Part shown: positions 1 to 6,338 of the stretch, in pieces
Layout of the letters: every line of letters starts with the position of its first letter
How positions within the stretch are numbered: position 1 is the stretch's first letter
The notes under the pieces: model-generated
The model's database searches: none
What the model was told of the DNA's origin: nothing
What the model saw: the letters and a program-made list of their open reading frames with translations, nothing else
Position numbers and translations under genes: made by a program
NCBI GenBank assembly: GCA_947630525.1
Contig: CANRHW010000031.1
Span: 1-11,647, forward strand
Reading direction: 5' to 3'
From: an uncultured Clostridia bacterium
Lineage (GTDB): Bacteria > Bacillota > Clostridia > UMGS1883
Length of the DNA stretch: 11,647 nt

Positions 1-72
1 GGGATGTTATGTTTTCTATCGAAAGGGAGTTCCCTTTCGAGCTATCCCCATTGTTCACGGGGTTTGTCATCA
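1..72. repeat. 72-bp hairpin cassette, copy 1
   Basis: This stretch matches 2214-2285 at 69 of 72 positions without gaps; mismatches are at 6, 59 and 63, and bases 7-58 are identical. It contains a 9-bp stem (19-27 with 32-40, tetraloop AGTT) and a short CCCC/GGGG pairing (46-49 with 59-62). Its first bases correspond to the right arm of the terminator hairpin that precedes copy 2, so the window probably starts inside a similar terminator. The function is unknown. A dispersed intergenic, terminator-associated repeat is the simplest reading. Confidence 0.85.
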
Positions 73-77
73 GTCTG

Positions 78-101
78 TGCTCCCCCGCAAGGGGAGCATT
101 T
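78..101. terminator. Hairpin after cassette copy 1, possible terminator
   Basis: An 8-bp perfect stem (TGCTCCCC at 78-85 with GGGGAGCA at 91-98) encloses a 5-base loop and is followed by only three T residues. It sits directly downstream of the repeat cassette, where copy 2 also has a hairpin of unrelated sequence. The short T tract makes it a weak intrinsic terminator on the plus strand. The gene it would serve lies outside the window. Confidence 0.4.
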
Positions 102-232
102 ATGTGCCGAAAAAATTTAACGTTTTTTGCCGGGAGTGGCGTTACTTTTTAATGAAAACGTTCAACTGTCAAAGTCTGTAATTTTTTGTCGAAATTTACC
201 ACAGGCCGCTGTTAAAAAAACCACAACAAAAG

Positions 233-263
233 GGCCGCAAAATTATGTAAACTGGCCGCAAAA
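233..263. repeat. Short direct repeat flanking a TTATGTAAAC site
   Basis: GGCCGCAAAA occurs at 233-242 and again at 254-263, a 21-base period (about two helical turns). The sequence between them contains TTATGTAAAC (243-252), the same decamer that forms both arms of the inverted repeat at 403-426. The helical phasing suggests protein binding, but no binding protein can be named. Confidence 0.5.
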
Positions 264-320
264 GCCTTAGAAACGGACTTTATAATTTTTGCACATATAG
301 CTCCATAAAATTGTTAAAAC

Positions 321-384
321 TGTGGAAAAATCCTGTGGATAACCATAAAATCGGGGGTTTTTCACTCCGCGAACCTGTGGAAAA
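321..384 (-). promoter_or_regulatory. Three co-oriented DnaA-box sequences
   Basis: Read on the minus strand, 376-384 is TTTTCCACA, 334-342 is TTATCCACA (exact consensus) and 321-329 is TTTTCCACA. Start-to-start spacing is 42 and 13 bases. An exact consensus 9-mer with two one-mismatch copies in the same direction within 64 bases is unlikely by chance. That they bind DnaA is an inference from the motif. Confidence 0.6.
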
Positions 385-402
385 CCTGAGTGGGACTCCG
401 AG

Positions 403-426
403 TTATGTAAACGTAAGTTTACATAA
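403..426. promoter_or_regulatory. Inverted repeat TTATGTAAAC-4-GTTTACATAA
   Basis: Two perfect 10-base arms (403-412 and 417-426) are separated by GTAA. A third copy of the same decamer lies at 243-252, and a one-mismatch relative, TTATTTAAAC, at 446-455. The site is about 125 bases upstream of the pdxS -35 box, far for a simple repressor operator. It may instead belong to the DnaA-box region. The binding factor is unknown. Confidence 0.5.
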
Positions 427-550
427 TTATTTAATTTTTTCGTGATTATTTAAACCTGTTTTTGCCGCCTTTTTCGAGCCGGTAAAAATTACTCCCGCCC
501 TCGGTCAGAAATTTCGTGTATTTTTACAACATTTTTTCGCGGCGCGGTGG

Positions 551-579
551 TTGACAGCAAAAAAAAACAGTGGTATAAT
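551..579 (+). promoter_or_regulatory. Sigma-A promoter of pdxST
   Basis: A perfect TTGACA (551-556) and a perfect TATAAT (574-579) are separated by 17 bases, with an extended -10 TG at 571-572. Transcription should start near 586, giving a leader of about 36 bases, too short for a riboswitch. The SD-like AAAGGATAGGA (606-616) precedes the ATG at 622. Confidence 0.9.
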
Positions 580-621
580 ATGTAGGAATGTAAGAATACA
601 TAGTGAAAGGATAGGATATAA

Positions 622-1494
622 ATGGATAACCGTTATGAGCTGAATAAAAACCTTGCCCAGATGCTAAAGGGCGGTGTCATAATGGACGTCACCACTCCCG
701 AGCAGGCCCGCATCGCTCAGGAGGCCGGCGCCTGCGCCGTAATGGCGCTGGAGCGTATTCCCGCGGATATCAGGGCTGCGGGCGGCGTTTCCCGCATGAG
801 CGACCCCGCTATGATAAAAGGGATACAGGAGGCCGTTTCCATTCCCGTTATGGCGAAGTGCCGCATCGGCCATTTTGTCGAGGCTCAGCTTTTGGAGGCC
901 ATAGAGATCGATTATATTGACGAGTCCGAAGTGCTTTCTCCCGCCGACGACAAGTATCATATTGACAAGACCCAGTTCAAGGTGCCCTTTGTCTGCGGCG
1001 CCAAAGACTTGGGCGAGGCTTTGCGCCGTATCAACGAGGGCGCCAGCATGATTCGCACCAAGGGCGAACCCGGCACCGGCGACGTGGTTCAGGCCGTGCG
1101 CCATATGCGCATGATGCAGAGCGAGATTCGCCGGCTGGTCTCCATGCGCGAGGATGAGCTTTTTGACGCCGCAAAGCTCTTGCAGGTACCCTACGACCTT
1201 GTAAAATACGTTCATGAGAACGGCAAGCTCCCCGTAGTCAACTTCGCCGCCGGCGGCGTAGCCACTCCCGCCGACGCCGCGCTGATGATGCAGCTGGGCG
1301 CCGAGGGCGTGTTTGTGGGCAGCGGCATATTTAAGAGCGGCAACCCCGCCAAGCGCGCCGCCGCCATTGTCAAGGCCGTGACAAATTATACCGATGCCAA
1401 GCTCATCGCTCAGCTCAGCGAAAATCTGGGCGAGGCGATGGTAGGCATAAACGAGCAGGAAATCGAGCTGCTTATGGCCGAAAGGGGCAAGTAA
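622..1494 (+). CDS. pdxS: Pyridoxal 5'-phosphate synthase, PdxS (lyase/synthase) subunit
   Basis: This is the synthase subunit of the DXP-independent vitamin B6 pathway. It condenses ribose 5-phosphate, glyceraldehyde 3-phosphate and ammonia supplied by PdxT into PLP in the cytoplasm. The 290-residue length fits the (beta/alpha)8 family. Catalytic residues can be placed by motif: Asp22 (VIMDV), Lys79 in [13 protein letters not shown], which forms the imine with the sugar substrate, and Lys147 in [10 protein letters not shown], which carries the later intermediate. The phosphate-binding [14 protein letters not shown] and [11 protein letters not shown] segments are intact. The ATG at 622 follows an SD-like site and starts with the usual PdxS N-terminus. 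pdxT begins one base after the stop codon, so the two are co-transcribed from the consensus promoter at 551-579. Identification is essentially certain. Confidence 0.98.
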   Translation: MDNRYELNKNLAQMLKGGVIMDVTTPEQARIAQEAGACAVMALERIPADIRAAGGVSRMSDPAMIKGIQEAVSIPVMAKCRIGHFVEAQLLEAIEIDYIDESEVLSPADDKYHIDKTQFKVPFVCGAKDLGEALRRINEGASMIRTKGEPGTGDVVQAVRHMRMMQSEIRRLVSMREDELFDAAKLLQVPYDLVKYVHENGKLPVVNFAAGGVATPADAALMMQLGAEGVFVGSGIFKSGNPAKRAAAIVKAVTNYTDAKLIAQLSENLGEAMVGINEQEIELLMAERGK

Positions 1495-1495
1495 A

Positions 1496-2068
1496 ATGAC
1501 CATTGCCGTTTTAGCGGTACAGGGCGATTTTGCCGAACATGAGGCCATGCTCGCCGAGCTCGGGGCGCAGGTGTTTGAGATAAGGGAAAGGGCCGACCTT
1601 GACCGTCCCTTTGACGGCCTTGTGCTGCCGGGAGGGGAGAGCACCGTTCAGGGCAAGCTCCTCCGCGAGCTGGGCCTGTTCGAGCCCATAAGAGGAAAAA
1701 TTCTTGCCGGGACGCCGGTTTTCGGTACCTGCGCCGGGCTTATACTTCTGGCAAAGCGGCTATCCAACGACGATAACGTTTATTTTGACGTGCTGCCCGT
1801 CACGGTTCGCCGCAACGCCTATGGCCGCCAGTTGGGCAGCTTTTACGCCGAGGAGGAGTTCAAGGGTATCGGCAAAATACCCATGACTTTTATCCGCGCC
1901 CCTTATATCGAAAGCGCCGCTGACGACGTGGACATATTGGCCTCCGTGGACGGCAACATAGTCGCCGCGAGAAAGGATAACGTCCTTGGCATTTCTTTTC
2001 ATCCGGAGGTGGACCGCGACCTTTCGGTACACAGGTATTTCCTCGATATGATACGTGGAAGAGAATAA
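1496..2068 (+). CDS. pdxT: Pyridoxal 5'-phosphate synthase, PdxT glutaminase subunit
   Basis: PdxT is the class I glutamine amidotransferase partner of PdxS. It hydrolyses glutamine and channels the ammonia into the PdxS barrel. The 190 residues are a normal length. The family markers are present: LPGGEST at 44-50, the nucleophile Cys79 in FGTCAGL, and the remaining catalytic residues His169 and Glu171 in SFHPEVD. The RxNAYGRQLGSF segment typical of PdxT is at 106-116. The ATG lies one base past the pdxS stop and has AAAGGGG (1481-1487) eight bases upstream, inside the end of pdxS, consistent with a two-gene operon. A strong hairpin with a T tract follows the stop codon. Confidence 0.98.
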   Translation: MTIAVLAVQGDFAEHEAMLAELGAQVFEIRERADLDRPFDGLVLPGGESTVQGKLLRELGLFEPIRGKILAGTPVFGTCAGLILLAKRLSNDDNVYFDVLPVTVRRNAYGRQLGSFYAEEEFKGIGKIPMTFIRAPYIESAADDVDILASVDGNIVAARKDNVLGISFHPEVDRDLSVHRYFLDMIRGRE

Positions 2069-2116
2069 AGGCTTTTGCGGGAACAACCCGAACGGTTTTT
2101 CCCGCAAAGCCTTTTT
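2067..2116 (+). terminator. Intrinsic terminator of pdxST
   Basis: A long stem begins at the pdxT stop codon. AAGGCTTTTGCGGGAA (2068-2083) pairs with TTCCCGCAAAGCCTT (2099-2113) with one bulged T, and the right arm runs into TTTTT (2112-2116). This is a classic Rho-independent terminator on the plus strand. Confidence 0.85.
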
Positions 2117-2139
2117 CCGCATCGGGCGCTTACGCTTAC

Positions 2140-2175
2140 GAAATATAATTTTTATTTTAATAAAAATTATATTTC
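2140..2175. repeat. 36-bp nearly pure A/T palindrome
   Basis: Two perfect 17-base arms (2140-2156 and 2159-2175) are separated by TT. All bases except the terminal G and C are A or T. It lies between the pdxT terminator and the next hairpin. It could form a cruciform or an RNA hairpin of low stability. No function can be assigned. Confidence 0.8.
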
Positions 2176-2190
2176 TACCCCGATTAAAGT

Positions 2191-2229
2191 ATAAAATCCC
2201 GGGTACACGCCCCGGGATTTTATGTTTTC
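2191..2229. terminator. Perfect 13-bp hairpin with T-rich tail
   Basis: ATAAAATCCCGGG (2191-2203) pairs perfectly with CCCGGGATTTTAT (2211-2223) around a 7-base loop and is followed by GTTTT. The A/T outer part and GC-rich core are typical of a bidirectional intrinsic terminator. It could stop read-through from pdxT on one strand and from the dCMP deaminase cluster on the other. Its right arm overlaps the start of cassette copy 2. Confidence 0.7.
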
Positions 2230-2285
2230 TATCGAAAGGGAGTTCCCTTTCGAGCTATCCCCATTGTTCACAGGGGTTGTCATCA
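2214..2285. repeat. 72-bp hairpin cassette, copy 2
   Basis: This copy matches 1-72 at 69 of 72 positions, including the 52-base identical core at 2220-2271. The stem TCGAAAGGG (2232-2240) pairs with CCCTTTCGA (2245-2253) around AGTT. CCCC (2259-2262) can pair with GGGG (2273-2276). Like copy 1 it is followed at once by a hairpin of different sequence. No ORF is encoded. Confidence 0.85.
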
Positions 2286-2324
2286 AACAGACCGTCCAAG
2301 CAAAGCTTGGACGGTCTGTTTGAT
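2282..2324. terminator. Perfect 20-bp hairpin at the 3' end of the dCMP deaminase cluster
   Basis: Bases 2282-2301 are the exact reverse complement of 2305-2324, with a 3-base AAA loop. The right arm ends four bases short of the dCMP deaminase stop (minus strand, 2328-2330). No T tract follows on either strand, so it is not a textbook intrinsic terminator. Its position and very high stability still suggest transcript-end formation or protection of the 3' end. Confidence 0.6.
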
Positions 2325-2327
2325 CTA

Positions 2328-2825
2328 TCAATATCCTAATATGTCGCCGAGACTGTCATCGTTGTCTATCCAGTCTCGCTGCACGTCTATGACGGTGTAA
2401 TCATCCCTGGTGTTGCGTACTACAACCGTTGCAATGCCGGCGTTGATTATCATGCGTTTGCACATGGCGCAGCTGGATGCGTCCGGCACCAGCTCGCCGG
2501 TCTGGCAATCCTTGCCGGCCAGGTAGAGGGTGGCGCCGATCATGTCCCGGCGTGGCGCGCTGATTATGGCGTTTGCCTCACTGTGGACGCTGCGGCAAAG
2601 CTCGTAGCGCTGCCCGCGGGGAATGTTCAGCTGCTCCCGGCGGCACCGGCCCAGGTCTATGCAGTTCTGCCGCCCCCTTGGGGCCCCCGTGTAGCCGGTG
2701 GAAATTATCTCGTCGTTTTTCACAATAATGGAACCGTAATTCCGGCGCAGGCAGGTGCCCCGTTCGATTACCGACTCGGCTATGTCGAGATAGTAATTGT
2801 GCTTATCTCTCCTTGTAGCGGACAT
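2328..2825 (-). CDS. comEB: dCMP deaminase (ComEB-type, zinc-dependent)
   Basis: The product belongs to the zinc-dependent cytidine/deoxycytidylate deaminase family, most likely converting dCMP to dUMP for thymidylate synthesis. The zinc site is visible: His81 and proton-relay Glu83 in SVHSEANAI, and Cys119 and Cys122 in SSCAMCKRMIINAGI. A serine stands where many relatives have proline before the first cysteine. STGYTGAPRG (42-51) and the CIDLGRCRRE stretch resemble the substrate-binding region of dCMP deaminases. I place the start at the ATG at 2825-2823 (165 residues) because a perfect GGAGG (2833-2837) sits seven bases upstream. An in-frame ATG at 2843 would put that SD inside the gene. 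It follows the membrane-fusion-type gene by 18 bases and shares its operon with glyA, which supplies the other input for dTMP synthesis. Confidence 0.92.
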   Translation of the reverse strand: MSATRRDKHNYYLDIAESVIERGTCLRRNYGSIIVKNDEIISTGYTGAPRGRQNCIDLGRCRREQLNIPRGQRYELCRSVHSEANAIISAPRRDMIGATLYLAGKDCQTGELVPDASSCAMCKRMIINAGIATVVVRNTRDDYTVIDVQRDWIDNDDSLGDILGY

Positions 2826-2843
2826 TTTCCCACCTCCAGCCAT

Positions 2844-4838
2844 TTAATTGAGCACCAGCTTGTCGCCGCGGCTGAGGCCGTCGGTTATTTCGACGCCGTT
2901 TTCGGTGACCACCCCGGTCTTGACCTTGACTTCCTTCACGCCTTCGGCGGAAAGTATCTTTACTTTGCCGTCCTTTATGAGGGCCTCGGGGATAACTATG
3001 GCGTTGTAGGCCGTGTATGTGGTAATATTCATTTGGGCTACCATGCCGCTGCGGACTTTATCCTGCTCCTCAAGGGGAATATAACCGACATAGACCTCGC
3101 CGCTTTCGTCGGGCTCAAGGCTGGTCAGAGTCACGTGATAAACCGTCTCCGTATCCAACTCCGCCCACACGTCGTCGGAAAAGTCTGAGGTGCGGCTCAG
3201 TTTAAAGCTTACCGGCGCGGGCAGCGTAAGCTTTTCCGCCGTTTCGGCAGGCAGCTCTACTTTGAGCGCAAGGCTGTCCTGAGGGGTGAGTGATACGGCG
3301 GTCATATTGATTGCCGCGTTATCGCCCTCTTTTGCGTAAAGCTGTTGAACATAACCGTCGACCGAAGCCCGCAGGGTGTAGTTTTCAAGCTCGCTGTTAA
3401 GCTGATCAATCTCCAGCTGCAATTCCTTTGCCTCAAATTCGTTCTGTGCCGCCTGAGCCGAAGCCGGGGTCTCTATTTCGGCAATGCGCTCGCCTTCGGA
3501 AACTTTGTCGCCTGCTTCTATGTTCATGTTGGTTATATTGCCGGCGGCTCTGGCGGTAACGCGCACCGTAAGGCTGCGGCCCTTTACTACCTGGCCCGAG
3601 GCCTTTTGGCCGTCGACTGTAACCACGGCAACGGAACCGGTCTCGCCGGGGGTAGTGAAGCTGACGTTGACGTGCCAGCTTGACGAGGGAACGTCAGTGT
3701 TTTCTTCCGATAAGTCGCCGCCGATTTCATCTTCCGGCTCGGCGGGTATTTCTCTGACCGCCGTAACAACGCCCTCTACGGTATCTCCGCCGGAGCTTAC
3801 GCTGACCTTATCTCCCACATTGACGCTGGCGCCGATGGTGACGGATACGGTGTTTTCCGAAGGAGTGGTTATTTCGGCAATGGTCGTTCCGCCGGAAACC
3901 GGGGAACCTGAGGATACGTAAAGAGACGTAATGGTTCCGCTGGCCGGGGCCGTAACTTCCACGTTTTCTGCGTCAGTGTCGGCCTTCACAACGGAAAGCC
4001 TCTCCTCAAGGAGGTCTATACGGGCCTGGAGGTTTGAACTGTCTATCATATAAATTATGTCGCCCTTTTTGACGTAGTCGCCGGCCTTTACCTTTACGTC
4101 GGTGATTTTGCCGTTGGCGGCGAATATCGAAGTCAGCGTGTCGGGACTTGAAATGGAACCGGTGATATTTTCCTGTAGGCGTATGTCCTCGGTGGTTATA
4201 TCCGCCGTCTCAGGCGCGGTATCAGGCTTGGGAGCCCGTGAGCTGACCATAACGAAAATCAAAACTCCTATGCAGATCGCCGCGATAACGGCAACGCCCG
4301 CGGTTATAAAGGGTATGTAACGTGAAATGCCGGCTTTGGCGGACTCTTCGTCTATGTCGCTTTCGGGAGCGTTCTCGCTGCCAGGCGCAGAGGGGAAACT
4401 CGAACTGTCAGCCTCTGCCCGAGCGGAGCCGTCCTTACGGAGAGCGGCGCCGCGTATGCGTTCCATCTCCTCCGGAGTAGCGATCCGGGTGTCAAAGCTT
4501 TCGGCTTTCTCGGCAGCTTCTTCAGCGGCGGCTTCTTCAGCAGCCCTTTCAGCTGCGGCTTTTTCGGCTGCAGCTTCTTCAGCAGCTGCTTTTTCGGCGG
4601 CCTTTTCGGCCTCTCTTTTGGCCGCTTCATTTGCCGCCGTCTCGCTCTCGGCATTTTCGTTCTTTATACGCCGGCGATTTTTTTCGGCCCGGATTTCATC
4701 TTCATTGTCGTTGTTTTCTGGAAGTTCGTCATTGTCACCGCTGCTGTAGCTCTTGTAGCTGGTGATAAAAACGAACAGGCAAATGCCGAACAATACGGCA
4801 ATCACCGCGAATACTGTGATAGCGACGGCCAATATCAC
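2844..4838 (-). CDS. Two-module HlyD/RND-type membrane-fusion-like protein with two membrane segments
   Basis: I recognise the family, not a specific gene. Order of parts in the 664 residues: membrane segment about 2-27; charged linker with an Ala/Glu/Lys-rich helical stretch at 68-112; second membrane segment about 174-198; lipoyl-like half at 238-266 (VKAGDYVKKGD), short coiled coil 267-290, second half 295-324; acidic linker 365-385; then another lipoyl-like half at 430-458 (IEAGDKVSEGE), coiled coil 459-487, matching half 488-515, and a beta-rich C-terminus 565-664. Ordinary adaptors have one such module and about 350-450 residues. The modules are probably extracellular and the Ala/Glu/Lys helix cytoplasmic (inferred). 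The start is GTG at 4838, with AAGGAG about ten bases upstream. No ABC transporter or permease gene is adjacent. It lies between glyA and dCMP deaminase, 108 bases after glyA, with no strong terminator between. Its partner and substrate are unknown. Confidence 0.8.
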   Translation of the reverse strand: MILAVAITVFAVIAVLFGICLFVFITSYKSYSSGDNDELPENNDNEDEIRAEKNRRRIKNENAESETAANEAAKREAEKAAEKAAAEEAAAEKAAAERAAEEAAAEEAAEKAESFDTRIATPEEMERIRGAALRKDGSARAEADSSSFPSAPGSENAPESDIDEESAKAGISRYIPFITAGVAVIAAICIGVLIFVMVSSRAPKPDTAPETADITTEDIRLQENITGSISSPDTLTSIFAANGKITDVKVKAGDYVKKGDIIYMIDSSNLQARIDLLEERLSVVKADTDAENVEVTAPASGTITSLYVSSGSPVSGGTTIAEITTPSENTVSVTIGASVNVGDKVSVSSGGDTVEGVVTAVREIPAEPEDEIGGDLSEENTDVPSSSWHVNVSFTTPGETGSVAVVTVDGQKASGQVVKGRSLTVRVTARAAGNITNMNIEAGDKVSEGERIAEIETPASAQAAQNEFEAKELQLEIDQLNSELENYTLRASVDGYVQQLYAKEGDNAAINMTAVSLTPQDSLALKVELPAETAEKLTLPAPVSFKLSRTSDFSDDVWAELDTETVYHVTLTSLEPDESGEVYVGYIPLEEQDKVRSGMVAQMNITTYTAYNAIVIPEALIKDGKVKILSAEGVKEVKVKTGVVTENGVEITDGLSRGDKLVLN
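4503..4613 (-). repeat. Ala/Glu/Lys low-complexity coding repeat (AEKAA/AEEAA units)
   Basis: Within the membrane-fusion-type gene, residues 76-112 are near-repeats of AEKAA and AEEAA, visible in the DNA as recurring gcagcttcttc and gctttttcggc motifs. Such sequence usually forms a long single helix or coiled coil, as in TolA. It is prone to length variation between strains. Confidence 0.75.
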
Positions 4839-4946
4839 TGACGCCCATCTCCTTCATTCCTATAAGTTTTTGGATATGCCCCGGCAGCTTTCGTTTTTTT
4901 ATTTCCCGGGGAATGATATGCTTTGTCCATTATTATGCCGGGTACA

Positions 4947-6185
4947 TTACTCGTAAAGGGGATATTTTTTGCAGAGGGCCGCTACGCGGGCGACTATTTC
5001 ATCGCGACGGCCTTCAAGCTCGGTCAGGGTCAGGCGTATGAGCTCGGCAATCTCGGCCATGTCTTCCTCTTTCATCCCACGGGTGGTAACGGCGGGAGTG
5101 CCGATACGTATGCCGCTGGTGATAAATGGACTTTGGGGATCGAAGGGAATGGCGTTTTTATTTACGGTAATTCCAACCTCGTCCAGCATGTGCTCGGCGT
5201 CCTTGCCGGTGACGCCGATGCCGCGCAAATCAAGCAGCATAAGGTGATTGTCTGTGCCGCCGCTCACGAGGTTAAAGCCTTTTTCTTTCAGAGCCCCGGC
5301 AAGGGCCGCGGCGTTCTTTTTTATTTGCAGCTGATATTCCTTAAATTCGGGGGAGAGGGCCTCTTTCAGACAAACGGCCTTAGCCGCTATGGTGTGCATG
5401 AGCGGGCCGCCCTGTATTCCGGGGAAAATAGCCTTGTTTATCATTTTAAGGTGCTCCTCCTTGCAGAGGATAAGGCCGCCTCTGGGACCGCGGAGAGTCT
5501 TGTGCGTGGTGGTGGTAACAAAGTCGGCATAGGGCACGGGATTGGGGTGCAGCCCCGCCGCTACCAGACCGGCGATATGAGCCATATCCACAAGGAAATA
5601 TGCCCCCACCTCTTTTGCGATGTCGGCAAATTTGGCAAAATCTATTTCCCTCGGATAGGCGGAAGCGCCGGCAAGTATGAGCTTGGGCTTACATTCCAGC
5701 GCCAACCGGCGCACTTCGTCATAGTCGATGGTTTGATTTTCCTCGGTAACGCCGTAGGGAACAATGTTGAAGTACTTGCCGCTCATATTGACCGGGCTGC
5801 CGTGGGAAAGGTGGCCGCCGTGAGCAAGGCTCATTGACAGCACCGTATCTCCGGGTTCAAGGCAGGCGAAAAAAACTGCCATATTTGCTTGCGCGCCGCT
5901 GTGCGGCTGGACGTTGGCGGCTTCGGCTCCGAAAAGCTCCTTGGCCCGCTCTATGGCCAAATTTTCTACCACGTCCACAAATTCGCAGCCGCCGTAGTAG
6001 CGCTTGCCCGGATAACCCTCGGCATATTTGTTTGTCAGTGGAGTGCCGATGGCCTCCATAACGGCTTCGCTCACAAAGTTTTCGCTGGCGATGAGCTCGA
6101 TTTTTGACCGCTGGCGGTTCACCTCGGCCTCAATAGCGGCGGCCACCTCGGGGTCAAAGGCCTTTACTTTATCAATGTTGTACAT
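4947..6185 (-). CDS. glyA: Serine hydroxymethyltransferase
   Basis: This PLP enzyme interconverts serine plus tetrahydrofolate with glycine plus 5,10-methylene-THF in the cytoplasm. It is the main source of one-carbon units for dTMP and purine synthesis. The 412-residue length is standard. Visible markers: ASENFVS at 34-40, [13 protein letters not shown] at 54-66, [10 protein letters not shown] at 92-101, AHGGHLSHG at 121-129, Asp200 and His203 in [10 protein letters not shown], and the PLP-binding Lys229 in [14 protein letters not shown]. The ATG at 6185 is preceded by a perfect GGAGG (6193-6197) with a 7-base spacer. It leads a minus-strand cluster with the membrane-fusion-type gene and dCMP deaminase. 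It needs PLP, made by PdxST encoded nearby, but that is no evidence of co-regulation. Confidence 0.98.
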   Translation of the reverse strand: MYNIDKVKAFDPEVAAAIEAEVNRQRSKIELIASENFVSEAVMEAIGTPLTNKYAEGYPGKRYYGGCEFVDVVENLAIERAKELFGAEAANVQPHSGAQANMAVFFACLEPGDTVLSMSLAHGGHLSHGSPVNMSGKYFNIVPYGVTEENQTIDYDEVRRLALECKPKLILAGASAYPREIDFAKFADIAKEVGAYFLVDMAHIAGLVAAGLHPNPVPYADFVTTTTHKTLRGPRGGLILCKEEHLKMINKAIFPGIQGGPLMHTIAAKAVCLKEALSPEFKEYQLQIKKNAAALAGALKEKGFNLVSGGTDNHLMLLDLRGIGVTGKDAEHMLDEVGITVNKNAIPFDPQSPFITSGIRIGTPAVTTRGMKEEDMAEIAELIRLTLTELEGRRDEIVARVAALCKKYPLYE

Positions 6186-6228
6186 AAATTTACCTCCGTA
6201 AAATAAATTAGAAAATCCACTTATTTCT

Positions 6229-6257
6229 ATTATAATAGGTTTTTATTACATTTACAA
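6229..6257 (-). promoter_or_regulatory. Probable sigma-A promoter of glyA
   Basis: On the minus strand, TTGTAA (6257-6252; four of six consensus positions) and TATAAT (6234-6229) are 17 bases apart. The expected start near 6222 leaves a leader of about 37 bases containing the GGAGG site. The -10 lies in the palindrome CTATTATAATAG (6227-6238), so TATAAT is also read on the plus strand, but without a good -35 there. Confidence 0.65.
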
Positions 6258-6309
6258 GTATTTTGTGAGAATTTTTTGATTTTTTTATATCTCATTTTTG
6301 CGCCCGGTA

Positions 6310-6338
6310 TTGACAATGCCTTTTTTTTGACATATAAT
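6310..6338 (+). promoter_or_regulatory. Sigma-A promoter of nth
   Basis: A perfect TTGACA (6310-6315) and TATAAT (6333-6338) lie 17 bases apart. The segment TTGACATATAAT at 6327-6338 is repeated exactly at 6339-6350, giving extra -35 and -10 words at non-functional spacing (12 and 29 bases). Transcription should begin around 6345. Confidence 0.85.

Larger units (their letters stand above)
103..550. other. Non-coding AT-rich region with DnaA-box cluster; possible origin or DnaA-binding locus
   Basis: I see no credible gene in these ~450 bases. They hold one consensus DnaA box (TGTGGATAA, complement of TTATCCACA, 334-342) and two close variants in the same orientation (TGTGGAAAA at 321-329 and 376-384). 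A weaker match in the opposite orientation (TTTACCACA) is at 195-203. TTTGTCGAAA at 185-194 matches the Spo0A box core TGTCGAA. An inverted repeat (403-426) and a very AT-rich stretch (about 420-460) follow. DnaA boxes beside AT-rich DNA are typical of oriC, and Spo0A boxes near origins are known from Bacillus. Against an origin: no dnaA, dnaN, rpmH or parAB genes are in view and the number of boxes is small. It could be another DnaA-titration or regulatory site. Confidence 0.4.

Noticed and set aside
1..102. CRISPR repeat for the 72-bp repeated element
   Set aside because: Only two copies 2.2 kb apart with genes between them, no spacers and no cas genes.
586..621. Riboswitch upstream of pdxS
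   Set aside because: The leader predicted from the consensus promoter is only about 36 bases, with no stable structure.
664..1644. 326-codon open frame on the minus strand opposite pdxS/pdxT
   Set aside because: It is the antisense shadow of two certain genes, has no credible SD or promoter, and reads as low-information Ala/Gly/His-rich sequence.
2055..2339. 94-codon plus-strand open frame after pdxT
   Set aside because: It starts inside pdxT and consists almost entirely of terminator, palindrome and cassette hairpins, so it is not a plausible protein.
2826..2843. Earlier ATG at 2843 for dCMP deaminase
   Set aside because: It abuts the upstream stop codon without an SD of its own, and the perfect GGAGG that serves the ATG at 2825 would be inside the coding region.
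4840..4946. Terminator between glyA and the membrane-fusion-type gene
   Set aside because: Only 5-6-bp complementary segments with loops over 20 bases and no T tract on the minus strand. Read-through is more likely.
4923..5837. 304-codon open frame on the plus strand opposite glyA
   Set aside because: It lies wholly antisense to a clear serine hydroxymethyltransferase and matches no family.
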